Positions 26,841 through 35,670 of a stretch of DNA of 64,000 nucleotides are shown one piece after another. Under the pieces are notes generated by a model that ran no database searches, was not told where the DNA came from, and saw only the letters and a list, made by a program, of their open reading frames with translations. How positions within the stretch are numbered: position 1 is the stretch's first letter; each line of letters opens with the position of its first letter. Origin of the DNA: PSRI01 sp041484195 (GTDB taxonomy: Bacteria > Bacteroidota > Bacteroidia > Chitinophagales > Chitinophagaceae); assembly GCA_041484195.1 (NCBI GenBank), contig JBGPHC010000018.1:1-64000 (forward strand). The letters are read 5' to 3'. The position numbers and the translations under genes are program-made.

Positions 26841-27788
26841 ATGAATTTCAATCGCCTTGATTTTACCAGGAATGCCAGCGCTCTGACTGAGAGTGCCGGT
26901 GGCATATCTACCCTGCCCATGGAAAATGATTCGCAAGGCTGGCAGCATAAATTTTTTGAAATATCCCTGGCTGAATGGTCGCTTCATAATACCCTGTTTG
27001 CAAATAAAATAAGCAATCTTGATTTTCCGGGAATAGCCCGCAGAAAATTTGATATTGGCATTGTGGAATATGTAAACCAGTTTTTCAAGGATAAGGCAAA
27101 TGATAAGAACTATCTCAATGAACTTTTGACAAGATGCCGTGACAATGGTGTCAAGAATCATTTGATCATGTGTGATGATGAGGGTGCATTGGCCGATCCC
27201 GATGAAAAGAAAAGAACGCAGGCTGTGGGAAATCATTATAAATGGGTGGATGCGGCACATCAATTAGAATGTAAGACAATCCGGGTGAATACATTTGGCG
27301 AAGGCAGCGCGGAAGATATTCAGAAAGCTGCCATAGACGGATTGAGCAGGCTCGCAGAATATGGAGAGCAGGCGGGCATCAATATCATTGTCGAAAACCA
27401 TGGCGCCTATACTTCCGATGGTTCCTGGTTAAGTGCAGTGATGAAAGCCGTGAATAAAAAAAATGTCGGCACCCTGCCGGATTTTGGAAATTTCTGCACC
27501 CGGCGGGATGGCAAGTCTGTTTGGGAAGGAAAATGTATCGAAGAATATGACCGATATAAAGGTGTGACTGAATTGATGCCATTCGCCAAAGGCGTGAGCG
27601 CCAAAGCGAGTGAATTCGACGAAAAAGGGAATTGCATTGAAACGGATTTTTTCAGGATGCTGAAAATCATCAAGGACTCAGGATTCCATGGATATATCGG
27701 CATTGAATACAGTGGCGGATCATCGTCTGAAGAGGAAGGTATCCTTAAAACCAAATCATTGCTTGAAAGAGTTGCAGCAAGTTTGTGA
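26841..27788 (+). CDS. Sugar phosphate isomerase/epimerase (xylose isomerase-like TIM barrel)
   Basis: A 315-residue TIM-barrel protein of the AP2Ec/xylose-isomerase-like superfamily. Barrel strands with expected metal-site residues are visible: NHLIMCDDEG, KTIRVNTFGEG, INIIVENHGAYTSDGSW, VGTLPDFGNFC and GYIGIEYSGG. The Glu in VENH, the Asp and His-like positions after it and the final GIEYSG Glu fit the metal-binding pattern. No signal peptide is obvious; the first 25 residues are uncharged but not hydrophobic. It follows the Gfo/Idh oxidoreductase by 59 bp on the same strand. Such pairs are common in Bacteroidota sugar catabolism, often for keto-sugars or inositol-like compounds, but the substrate here is open. 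Confidence 0.86.
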   Translation: MNFNRLDFTRNASALTESAGGISTLPMENDSQGWQHKFFEISLAEWSLHNTLFANKISNLDFPGIARRKFDIGIVEYVNQFFKDKANDKNYLNELLTRCRDNGVKNHLIMCDDEGALADPDEKKRTQAVGNHYKWVDAAHQLECKTIRVNTFGEGSAEDIQKAAIDGLSRLAEYGEQAGINIIVENHGAYTSDGSWLSAVMKAVNKKNVGTLPDFGNFCTRRDGKSVWEGKCIEEYDRYKGVTELMPFAKGVSAKASEFDEKGNCIETDFFRMLKIIKDSGFHGYIGIEYSGGSSSEEEGILKTKSLLERVAASL

Positions 27789-27820
27789 CAGGAGCCCAGA
27801 TCTATTTGATAGGAACCGGT

Positions 27821-29809
27821 TTATCGTTTCAATTTCTCTTTCAAGCTTTCCGAGAAAGATTTGAAAAAATCCAGTGATTCAGGGTTCTTCAATGAGCCAA
27901 TATTCAGACTTTTTTCTACGGGTTTACCCACGAGTATCTTCTTGACAGGCGATTCCATTTTCTTACCGCTGATAGTGTATGGAATATCTGTCACCTGGAT
28001 AATCTCATCGGGCACATGACGGGGCGAATAAGTAAGTTTCAGCATCGAATTGATCTTTTGCCTTAGCGGATCCGTCAATTCCCAGCCTTCCCTGATCACC
28101 ACAAATAATGGCATGTAGTCACCACCACCTGGTAATTCTATATTCACGATCAGACTATCCTTAACCTCTTCCACCTGGTCAACCGCCCGGTAAATTTCAG
28201 AAGTTCCAATGCGCACGCCCTGTCTGTTCAGTGTGGCATCGGACCTTCCCAGAATCAGGAGGCTGCCACGGCGAGTGATTTTCAACCAATCACCATGACG
28301 CCATACGTTCGGGTAGGTTTCAAAATAGCTGGAAAGATATTTTTCATAATGCGGGTCATTCCAGAAATATATTGGCATCGAAGGCATAGGAGTCTTCACC
28401 ACCATCTCTCCCACCTCGTCCACAACGGCTTGTCCGGATTCGTTCCATGCCTCCATATCGCAACCCAGGGCTCTGCACTGAATTTCTCCCTCGTAAACGG
28501 GCAGCCAGGGATTGCCTCCCACAAATGCCGAACAAACATCTGTGCCGCCACTCATGCTGCAAAGCCATACATCCTTCTTCACGGAATCATACACATAATC
28601 AAATCCTTCCGGTGGTAAAGGAGATCCGGTTGAACCGATGGAACGCAAAGGACTTAGATCGAATTTCGACATTGGATTGATGCCGGCTTTCGCGCAGGCC
28701 ATGATGAAAGGCGCACTGGTTCCGAAATGATGCATTGGTATTTCCGCCGCCAATTCCCATAATATATTCAGGTCAGGATAAGCGGGACTTCCATCGTATA
28801 AAACAATAGTGGCTCCAACCAACAGGGAAGCCTGAACGTAATTCCACATCATCCATCCTGTGGTGGAAAACCAGAAAAAATTCTCTCCCGGTTTAACGTT
28901 ATTATGCAGGGACAGGTATTTGAAATGCTCCAGCAATACTCCGCCATGACTATGCGTGATGGCCTTGGGAATACCCGTTGTTCCAGATGAATAGAGTATC
29001 CATATAGGATGCGAGAACGGAACAGGAATGAATTGAATGCTTCCATGTTCTGATGCTACCACTTCATCCCAGCTTATGGCATCATCAATTCTTTTAGTGG
29101 TGTTGCCTTCATCCAGGTATGGAATCATGATCAGCTTTTCCACGGTGGGCAACTGAGATTTGATTTCCGATACGATCTTGTTTCGGTTGAAAGACTTTCC
29201 GTTGTAAGTATAACCATCTACCGCTATCAGTACGCGCGGTTCTATTTGACCGAATCTTTCCACCACACTTTTAGCTCCGAAATCCGGCGAGCAACTGCTC
29301 CATATAGCACCGATGGAAATGGTGGCCAGCCAGGCAATGGTGGCCTGGGGAATATTTGGAAGATAGGCCGCTACTCTGTCACCCGCCCTTAGACCGGACT
29401 GCAGCAGGAAATTTTGTACCGCGGCAACGGAGTCTTCCAATTCGCTCCAGCTAATTGATATCAAAGGCAGCTTTTCTGAACGGAAAACTATGGCAGGATG
29501 GGCGGAGACTTTATTCCGGAAAATATGTTCCGCATAATTTAGCTTGCTGCCCTCGAACCATTTGGTATAAGGCATGCCATCTGCACTCATCACTTCCCGA
29601 TAGGGCTCATGATGAATCACCATAAAATATGAAGATATGGATTCCCAAAAATCCGCAGGATGCTCTACCGACCATTTCCAAAGAGAGGCATAGTCAGAAA
29701 ATTGAAGACCGTATTCCTTTTCCAGCCAGTGATTGTAATGACTGAGATTGGATTTTCTTTTGAATTCATCAGACGGAGTCCATAATATGGTTGGGACAGA
29801 TTCGGACAT
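27821..29809 (-). CDS. Acetoacetate--CoA ligase
   Basis: A 662-residue member of the ANL adenylating superfamily that activates acetoacetate to acetoacetyl-CoA with ATP. The N-terminal ACAS-like domain starts at about residue 40 (SDYASLWKWSVEHPADFWESI). The phosphate-binding loop is YSSGTTGIPKAI near residue 275, followed by FFWFSTTGWMMWNYVQASLLVGATIVLYDGSP, which is diagnostic for the acetoacetate subgroup. The hinge motif HGDWLKITRRGSLLILGRSDATLNRQGVRIG and the catalytic Lys in ISGKKMESPVKK near the C-terminus are present. Length matches the family. It is cytosolic and would feed ketone bodies into acetyl-CoA or polymer metabolism. It is convergent with the sugar isomerase gene. Confidence 0.93.
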   Translation of the reverse strand: MSESVPTILWTPSDEFKRKSNLSHYNHWLEKEYGLQFSDYASLWKWSVEHPADFWESISSYFMVIHHEPYREVMSADGMPYTKWFEGSKLNYAEHIFRNKVSAHPAIVFRSEKLPLISISWSELEDSVAAVQNFLLQSGLRAGDRVAAYLPNIPQATIAWLATISIGAIWSSCSPDFGAKSVVERFGQIEPRVLIAVDGYTYNGKSFNRNKIVSEIKSQLPTVEKLIMIPYLDEGNTTKRIDDAISWDEVVASEHGSIQFIPVPFSHPIWILYSSGTTGIPKAITHSHGGVLLEHFKYLSLHNNVKPGENFFWFSTTGWMMWNYVQASLLVGATIVLYDGSPAYPDLNILWELAAEIPMHHFGTSAPFIMACAKAGINPMSKFDLSPLRSIGSTGSPLPPEGFDYVYDSVKKDVWLCSMSGGTDVCSAFVGGNPWLPVYEGEIQCRALGCDMEAWNESGQAVVDEVGEMVVKTPMPSMPIYFWNDPHYEKYLSSYFETYPNVWRHGDWLKITRRGSLLILGRSDATLNRQGVRIGTSEIYRAVDQVEEVKDSLIVNIELPGGGDYMPLFVVIREGWELTDPLRQKINSMLKLTYSPRHVPDEIIQVTDIPYTISGKKMESPVKKILVGKPVEKSLNIGSLKNPESLDFFKSFSESLKEKLKR

Positions 29810-29884
29810 GAAAATCGGTTTAGATGCAAGTTACTGGTAATTGAGGTCCTCCCTGCCATTCGGTAAAGCCGAACCTCAATACAT

Positions 29885-30844
29885 TTACTGATCTTTCATG
29901 ATTCTCCAGCAATAGCGCTTCAGTTTCCCTTGAAAATCGAAAGGAGTGGAAGCCTTGCTGATGTCCTGAATGATCTTTGTCTCAATCATTTCCCGGTCCA
30001 GGACAAATTTGCTGTAGTTGGTACTGAAATACAATATTCCACCCGCCCTCATGGCATATAACACATGGTTGATCAATTCCACGTGGTCTCTTTGAATGTC
30101 GAGAAAATCATCTTTCATTCTCTTGCTGTTGCTGAAAGTGGGAGGATCCATGACTACCAGATCAAATTGATCGGCTTTCAAATCCTGCAAGTATTGTTTG
30201 ACATCCGCCTGCACATAGCTGTATTTCTGATTGTCGGAAAAACCATTCAGCCGCATATTATCCTCGGCCCATGCCAGGTAAGTATTCGAAAGATCTACCG
30301 TGGTGACCGATGCCGCGCCTCCCGCTGCAGCATACACGCTGAATGATCCCGTGTAGGCAAAAAGATTCAACACCTTCCTGTCTTTAGCTTCTGCCCTCAC
30401 CATGTGCCTGGTGATTCGGTGATCCAGGAATAATCCCGTATCCAGGTAATCAGTAAGATTTACCTTGAACCGCAATCCGCCTTCTCCAACCGTAAAAAAA
30501 TCACCTTCTTCTTTTATTTTCTGGTATTGCCCCAGCCTTCCCGGCTTGCGGCGGCGCTGCCTGACAAATATTTTATCCTGCGGAATCTTCAATATGTCCT
30601 CCATGACCTGCAGCGCGGCATCCTGCCACTCGCCGTGTGCTTCATCACCCAGGTTATGCCTGCGGCCATATTCGGCTACATAAAGCCTTCCTTCATACAA
30701 ATCAATACTGAAAGGGTATTCGGGTATATCGTGATCGTAGATCCTGTAACAGCTTATTCCCTGCCGCTTCGCTTGTTTTTGAAGATGACGATACACCTTA
30801 CTCAAACGATTCCCGAACATTTCTGATTTATTCTGCAGGCTCAT
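29885..30844 (-). CDS. RlmK-like class I SAM-dependent 23S rRNA methyltransferase
   Basis: The protein aligns closely, from memory, with the C-terminal RlmK half of E. coli RlmL/RlmKL, which makes m7G2069 in 23S rRNA. It starts with GNRLSKVYRHLQKQAKRQGISCYRIYDHDIPEYPFSIDLYEGRLYVAEY, then has KVNLTDYLDTGLFLDHRITRHMV, the SAM-binding NLFAYTGSFSVYAAAGGA, and the catalytic VVMDPPTFSNSKRM motif. The THUMP domain and m2G2445 (RlmL) half of the enterobacterial enzyme are absent. The frame opens at a TTG at 30922; ATG choices are 30910 and 30844, and I prefer the last because homology begins just after it. It lies 75 bp upstream of the CoA ligase on the same strand. Confidence 0.87.
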   Translation of the reverse strand: MSLQNKSEMFGNRLSKVYRHLQKQAKRQGISCYRIYDHDIPEYPFSIDLYEGRLYVAEYGRRHNLGDEAHGEWQDAALQVMEDILKIPQDKIFVRQRRRKPGRLGQYQKIKEEGDFFTVGEGGLRFKVNLTDYLDTGLFLDHRITRHMVRAEAKDRKVLNLFAYTGSFSVYAAAGGAASVTTVDLSNTYLAWAEDNMRLNGFSDNQKYSYVQADVKQYLQDLKADQFDLVVMDPPTFSNSKRMKDDFLDIQRDHVELINHVLYAMRAGGILYFSTNYSKFVLDREMIETKIIQDISKASTPFDFQGKLKRYCWRIMKDQ

Positions 30845-30989
30845 GGCGATACTAGGCTGGTAAGATAATATTTTCTCAGTTTCTGGTTTTGAATGGCCAG
30901 TCGGATCCATCGATTCATACAATATTCTGATGAGTTTATTACAGAGTCCTCAATCCGGCCCCGGAACTCAGAAAATAAAATTTTTGAAA

Positions 30990-33926
30990 TTATTTTTTCA
31001 TTGCTTCAAATAATATTTCCACCGGGTGCAGAGCCTTTCTGCCCGCACCATCTTTTACCTGGTGGCGGCAACTAGTTCCGGATGCCGCGATGATAGCGTC
31101 TTTCCCTGCTTGCCTGACAGATGGCAACAAAACCAATTCCCCGATCTTCATTGACAAATCATAATGTTCCTTCTCGTATCCAAATGAACCGGCCATGCCA
31201 CAACATCCGGAAGCCAAAGTTGTAACCGAATAATTTGCAGGAAGCGAGAGAATCCTTGCGCTATCCGCGACCGAAGAAAGAGCTTTCTGCTGGCAATGTC
31301 CATGCAATATCACTTCTTTATTTTCTGTAGTGAATTGATCTGCCCTGATTTTTCCCTTTTGAATTTCGCCAGCGATGAATTCATCTATTAAGAACACATT
31401 TGCGGCAAGTTCCTTTGCCTGCTCCAGACGATCATCATCAGCAAGATCAATATACTCATCCCTGAAAGTCAGAATGGCGGAAGGTTCTATTCCCACCAAT
31501 GGAATTTCACTGTTGATCAATGGCCCGAATATGGCAATATTCCTGTTAGCGATTTTTTTTGCATGCCTGATCAACCCTTTCGATAGCCAGGCCCGGCCAC
31601 TCTCCTCGTGAGTGGTCATGAGCACTTCATAGCCCAAGCCTTCCAGCAGCAGTATGGCTTTGATTCCGATTTCAGTATCATTGAAATTGGTGAACTCATC
31701 GCAGAACAGGTAGACCTGACCGTTGGAATGGGAAAGATGCGGATGCTGCCTGCCCTTGTCTTTCTTGTGTTTTTGATACCAGCTTCTAAGGGTCATTTTA
31801 TAGAGGCGGGGCATAGACCTCTCCACCGCGAATCCGGAAATTTTTTTGACCCACTTGCTGATAATAGGTTGGGTCACCATGAAATTATAGAGGCCGGGAA
31901 AGATTGAGCCCAGTTGGGAAGAACGATTGAAATTAGCGATCAGCCTGGATCTGAATGGCACTCCATTGGCATCATAATAATGTTGCAGGAACTCGGCCTT
32001 CAGTTTTGCTACATCCACATTGGAAGGGCATTCCGATTTACAACCTTTGCAACTCAGGCAGAGATCCATGACTTCATAGATCTCCTCATGATCGAAGCGA
32101 TTGGGTTTGGTGGAGTTGGTTAGAAATTCCCGCAGAATATTTGCCCTGGCCCTGGTAGTATCCTTTTCGTTTCGGGTAGCCATGAATGAAGGGCACATGG
32201 TGCCGCCTGATAAATGGGTTTTTCTGCAATCTCCCGAACCATTGCATTGTTCCGCGTGCTGTAATATATTCTGGCCCCTGAATCTGAATACGGTTTGAAA
32301 TGCAGGCGTTTGCTGGCCGGGCTTATACCGGAGCATGGAATTCATCGGTGGCGTATCTACTATCTTATTGGGATTGAAAATGCTTTCCGGATCCCAGGAT
32401 TTCTTGATTTCCCTAAGAAGTTGATAATTCTTCTCTCCCACCATCTCACGGATAAACTCTCCCCGCAATCTTCCATCACCATGTTCACCGCTCAAAGAGC
32501 CCTGGTATTTTTTTACCAGGGCAGCGATCTCCTGCGCGATGGTCCGGAATAATTGATTGCCTTTTTCAGTTTTGAGGTTGATGATGGGTCGCAAGTGAAT
32601 TTCACCAGACCCTGCATGAGCATAGTGTACCGAATACAAATTATATTTCTTTAAAATTTCATTGAAGTCGCGTATGTATGAAGGCAGGTCGTTCACGTCA
32701 ACGGCCGTATCCTCGATCACTGGAACGGCTTTATTGTCGCCGGGCATATTGCCCAACAATCCCAAGCCGGCTTTTCTGAGACTCCATATTTTCCGGGAAT
32801 CATCTCCAAACAGTAGCGGGAAATGATAGCCCAGGCCTGCGGCTCTCATGTCGGCTTCCACTTTAGCCGCGATTTCACGAATTTCTTCTCTTGTCGATCG
32901 CAAAAATTCCACGACCAAAATGGCTCCGGGATCACCCTTGACAAAGAACCTGTTCTTGCTTTGCTCTATATTGTCCTTGGTGCAATCCAGTATATAGTGG
33001 TCTATCAATTCGCTGGCGCTGGGCCTGTACCGAAGCGCTATAAGATTGGCGCGAAGTGATTCATCTATGCTGTTGAAATGAACACAAAGTAGTCCTGTTT
33101 CTTTTGGAGGCAGGGGAACAATATTCAGCTTTATTTCCGTGATGAATGCCAACGTACCTTCGGATCCGGCGATTAATTTGCAAAAATTAAATTCAGGGCC
33201 ACCGGCCGTAAAAGGCGCACTCTCCAACAATAAATCCACTGCATAGCCGGTATTCCTCCGCTCCACTGTTTTCTTCGGGAATTCTTTCCTGATCTCAAGC
33301 TGGTTTTCATAGTTGCTCAGCAAACCTCTCACCGTCTTGTAAATATTCCCTTCCAAATTATTCAATTCGCATTTAGCGTGGAAATTATCCAGGTCCATAG
33401 ACTTGAATGCAGCGTCGGTACCATCACTCAGGATGGCTTTTACCTCCAGTAGATGTTCTCTGGTGCTTCGGTAAACCACTGAATTGGATCCACATGAATT
33501 ATTACCGACCATTCCCCCGATCATTGCACGGTTGGCGGTGGAAGTTTCAGGACCGAAAAAAAGGCCATGTGATTTGAGGAACAGATTCAGTTCGTCGCGG
33601 ATAACGCCGGGCTGTACACGAACCCATCCTTGTTCCTCATTGATTTCCAGGATTTTTGTAAAATATTTTGATACATCCACCACGATGCCGCTACCCACTA
33701 CCTGCCCGGCCAGCGAAGTGCCGGCTGTTCTGGGAATAAGGCCCACTTTGTTGGTCCGCGCAAACGAAATCAATTTTTTAATGTCGGCCTCTGTTTTGGG
33801 GATGGCTACGGCCAGTGGCATTTCCCGGTAGGCCGAAGCGTCGGTCGCGTAAAGCGTGCGCATGGTGGTATCATAATAGAATTCACCCTGCAGCTCATTG
33901 GATAACCTTTCCAGCTTTTCATTCAT
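30990..33926 (-). CDS. FAD-linked dehydrogenase fused to an Fe-S/CCG domain (GlcD-GlpC type)
   Basis: A 978-residue fusion. Residues 1-490 are a FAD-binding type-4 oxidase (VGLIPRTAGTSLAGQVVGSGIVVDVSKY, ANRAMIGGMVGNNSCGSNSVVYRSTREH, and the C-terminal SGEHGDGRLRGEF) of the D-lactate/D-2-hydroxyglutarate dehydrogenase family. The rest is an electron-transfer half with two ferredoxin-like Cys clusters (CNGSGDCRKTHLSGGTMCP and CLSCKGCKSECP) and cysteine-rich domains near the C-terminus (HGHCQQKAL and SGCCGMAGSFG). The layout matches YdiJ-like enzymes. The protein is probably cytosolic or peripheral, passing electrons from a 2-hydroxyacid to quinones. A perfect -7 box lies about 35 bp upstream of the ATG. 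Confidence 0.92.
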   Translation of the reverse strand: MNEKLERLSNELQGEFYYDTTMRTLYATDASAYREMPLAVAIPKTEADIKKLISFARTNKVGLIPRTAGTSLAGQVVGSGIVVDVSKYFTKILEINEEQGWVRVQPGVIRDELNLFLKSHGLFFGPETSTANRAMIGGMVGNNSCGSNSVVYRSTREHLLEVKAILSDGTDAAFKSMDLDNFHAKCELNNLEGNIYKTVRGLLSNYENQLEIRKEFPKKTVERRNTGYAVDLLLESAPFTAGGPEFNFCKLIAGSEGTLAFITEIKLNIVPLPPKETGLLCVHFNSIDESLRANLIALRYRPSASELIDHYILDCTKDNIEQSKNRFFVKGDPGAILVVEFLRSTREEIREIAAKVEADMRAAGLGYHFPLLFGDDSRKIWSLRKAGLGLLGNMPGDNKAVPVIEDTAVDVNDLPSYIRDFNEILKKYNLYSVHYAHAGSGEIHLRPIINLKTEKGNQLFRTIAQEIAALVKKYQGSLSGEHGDGRLRGEFIREMVGEKNYQLLREIKKSWDPESIFNPNKIVDTPPMNSMLRYKPGQQTPAFQTVFRFRGQNILQHAEQCNGSGDCRKTHLSGGTMCPSFMATRNEKDTTRARANILREFLTNSTKPNRFDHEEIYEVMDLCLSCKGCKSECPSNVDVAKLKAEFLQHYYDANGVPFRSRLIANFNRSSQLGSIFPGLYNFMVTQPIISKWVKKISGFAVERSMPRLYKMTLRSWYQKHKKDKGRQHPHLSHSNGQVYLFCDEFTNFNDTEIGIKAILLLEGLGYEVLMTTHEESGRAWLSKGLIRHAKKIANRNIAIFGPLINSEIPLVGIEPSAILTFRDEYIDLADDDRLEQAKELAANVFLIDEFIAGEIQKGKIRADQFTTENKEVILHGHCQQKALSSVADSARILSLPANYSVTTLASGCCGMAGSFGYEKEHYDLSMKIGELVLLPSVRQAGKDAIIAASGTSCRHQVKDGAGRKALHPVEILFEAMKK

Positions 33927-33958
33927 TTCTTGTTATTAATGAGGCCAACGGACGGACG

Positions 33959-33966
33959 CAAAATTA
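33959..33966 (-). promoter_or_regulatory. Putative -7 box of the FAD/Fe-S dehydrogenase promoter
   Basis: The minus strand reads TAATTTTG, matching TAnnTTTG, 33 bp before the ATG, in the 242-bp region shared with the divergent heme-motif lipoprotein gene. Confidence 0.45.
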
Positions 33967-34168
33967 GTCCCTTTTGACAATAATCACTGAGCAAATCCAA
34001 TCCATAACTAAGTAGTGAACTCTTCGTAAAACGCATGCTCACGCAGTTCAAAGCTGACAAAGATTTGCTATATTTAGGCATCTGACCAGAAAAGCTTTAA
34101 TGATTGACGGACTCCAAATCACAATCTGAATCCTTCAAGTTCATTTTTTTCGAAAAAATTCCAGCGAA

Positions 34169-34681
34169 ATGAAATCCCGGCAATTCTTCTGTTTTTTCAT
34201 TACAGTTTCCGCAGTTTCCTTTTTCTGCGGGTGTGGGCCCGATGCTTCCATCCTGCAGAAATTAGCAGCCCAACAATCACAAATAGACAGCCTCAGACAA
34301 AAATTGGAACAAATCAAACCCGGCCTTGGTGAAATCATGGCAGTCATTCAAACCCATCACGCCAAACTCTGGTTCGCGGGAATCAATGAGAATTGGAAAC
34401 TGGCGGATTTTGAAGTGAAAGAGATCAAAGAGATGGTAGATATGGCCGAAAATATTGAAACCGACAGACCCGAAACCAAATTCATATCCATGATTAATCC
34501 CCCGCTCGATACCATTGCCGGCGCGATTCAAAAAAATAATACGGTTGAATTCAAACATGGTTTTAGTCTGCTCACCGCAGCCTGCAATAATTGCCATAAG
34601 GATAATAATTTTGAATTTAATGTGATCACCATCCCGGTGAATCAACCCGTAACGAACCAGGATTTCAGATCACAGCCATAA
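34169..34681 (+). CDS. Cytochrome c'-like lipoprotein with C-terminal CxxCH heme motif
   Basis: A 170-residue predicted lipoprotein. The signal peptide ends at FFCGC, so either C20 or C22 is the lipidated residue. A short coiled-coil-like heptad stretch follows (residues 28-50, LQKLAAQQSQIDSLRQKLEQIK). The main domain looks four-helical: HHAKLWFAGINENWKLADFEVKEIKEMV, a second helix pair, and near the end C139-N-N-C142-H143, a c-type heme-binding motif placed late, as in cytochrome c'. The combination HAKLWFAG..NW.LA.FE..EI and a final FNVITxPxxxxxxNQDF recurs in a family I remember from other bacteria, so the gene looks real. The partner and redox role are unknown. Confidence 0.8.
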   Translation: MKSRQFFCFFITVSAVSFFCGCGPDASILQKLAAQQSQIDSLRQKLEQIKPGLGEIMAVIQTHHAKLWFAGINENWKLADFEVKEIKEMVDMAENIETDRPETKFISMINPPLDTIAGAIQKNNTVEFKHGFSLLTAACNNCHKDNNFEFNVITIPVNQPVTNQDFRSQP

Positions 34682-34719
34682 AGCTGCCGAGGCAAGGGAA
34701 CAAAATCTAATATTTACCA

Positions 34720-35105
34720 ACAAGGATTACCCATTTAGGCCTCAAAGCAAAAACCAGGGGTTGACAATTGCTGAATTATTTTAATTTGGGGCTAAATAGT
34801 TGGGTAAGTTTCGGGGAATAGCAGTGCAGCAGTTTAATAAGTGCTTCAAAAATGAAGACGATTGCAGGCAGTACCTTTTCGAGATGAAGTGGAAGAATGG
34901 TTATCGCTGCCGCAGGTGTGGTTGCACTAAGAGTTATAAGGGTCTGACGCGGTTCCATCTTCGATGTCAAAGTTGCGGTTACGATGAATCCATCACTAAA
35001 TGAAGAAATTCTTTAAGAAGCATCTGGCATCAGCTCATAGAGCAGTATATGGTGAACCCACCCTACAGTTATATGGCCCATGCGGCCTAAATGGGTAATC
35101 CTTGT
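34720..35105 (+). mobile_element. Internally deleted IS1595-type element (MITE-like)
   Basis: A 386-bp element is bounded by perfect 22-bp inverted repeats, 34720-34741 and 35084-35105 (each begins ACAAGGATTACC reading inward). Inside, from left to right, are an AT-rich leader, the first 66 or so codons of an IS1595-family transposase, and a second frame that looks like the transposase C-terminus and ends with a stop codon inside the right repeat. The catalytic middle is missing. The left part matches the remnant at 1-402. No 8-bp target duplication is visible in the flanks. It cannot move on its own but could be moved in trans by an intact relative. Confidence 0.8.
34800..35090 (+). pseudogene. 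IS1595-family transposase with central deletion
   Basis: The 5' portion (34800-35003) encodes the zinc-ribbon region (CRRCGCTKSYK and CQSCGYDES), then stops after ITK. In another frame, from about 35004 to the TAA at 35088-35090, the sequence reads RNSLRSIWHQLIEQYMVNPP and onward, which resembles the usual C-terminal tail of these transposases. The DDE catalytic domain of roughly 200 residues between them is gone. The apparent start is a TTG, whereas the other copy has ATG. It is non-functional as a transposase. Confidence 0.72.
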
Positions 35106-35196
35106 CTTCATTGAGAGAATTTTAATCAACCAAAAATCCGATCTTGCTTTGGAAATGCTAACGTACAATCGCTTTTTGACAGTCGCAGCAAAGGGA

Positions 35197-35550
35197 ATGA
35201 AATTTCTCAGCCGTTTAGCTGTTCTTATTTATTGTATTCTGGTTTTATTGCCCAACGCCGGCAAAGCCCAAAAGGTCGACAGTATCTATTTCAACCTCTA
35301 TACCGATAGTCTCAAAAAAGGAAGCTACAACTATATTAATGTGGAAGGACGGACAGGAACCGGAAAAATTATTCCCTTAGACAGCACCTATCTTATTCTC
35401 GAAGCCTCATCCGGTAGATTTTACGGTAATAGTTTATGGCTATCACGTGAAACAAAGCTGGAAAAAATAGATATTAAAGTGAGTCTGCGTCAAAATCCAT
35501 CGTTTGTATTGAATAGGAGTATTTATATCAAAAAGAAGGAAGAGGACTAA
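35197..35550 (+). CDS. Small secreted protein of unknown function
   Basis: Starting at the ATG at 35197, the gene encodes 117 residues: a signal peptide (MKFLSRLAVLIYCILVLLPNAGKAQ) and a mature domain of about 90 residues with mainly beta-type sequence (DSIYFNLYTDSLKKGSYNYINVEGR, GRFYGNSLWLSRETKLEKIDIKVSLR, ending NRSIYIKKKEED). Similar short proteins occur, as I recall, in Chitinophagaceae without an assigned role. The frame is open back to 35080, inside the right end of the deleted IS, so its upstream region is partly IS-derived. AAGGGA directly precedes the ATG at unusually short spacing. An alternative ATG at 35155 would extend it by 14 residues. Confidence 0.68.
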   Translation: MKFLSRLAVLIYCILVLLPNAGKAQKVDSIYFNLYTDSLKKGSYNYINVEGRTGTGKIIPLDSTYLILEASSGRFYGNSLWLSRETKLEKIDIKVSLRQNPSFVLNRSIYIKKKEED

Positions 35551-35670
35551 TCCGGGGCAATAAACATAATGGCTCAGACAGGCCCTGGTTGCTGAAGTAG
35601 TTAATTCGCTGCTTCATGAAAGACTAACAATTCTCCATGAAATGCTTTACAGGGTTCTTACCCACGATGC

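Noticed and set aside
34712..35113. Target-site duplication around the deleted IS
   Set aside because: The 8 bp on either side of the inverted repeats do not match, so none is claimed.
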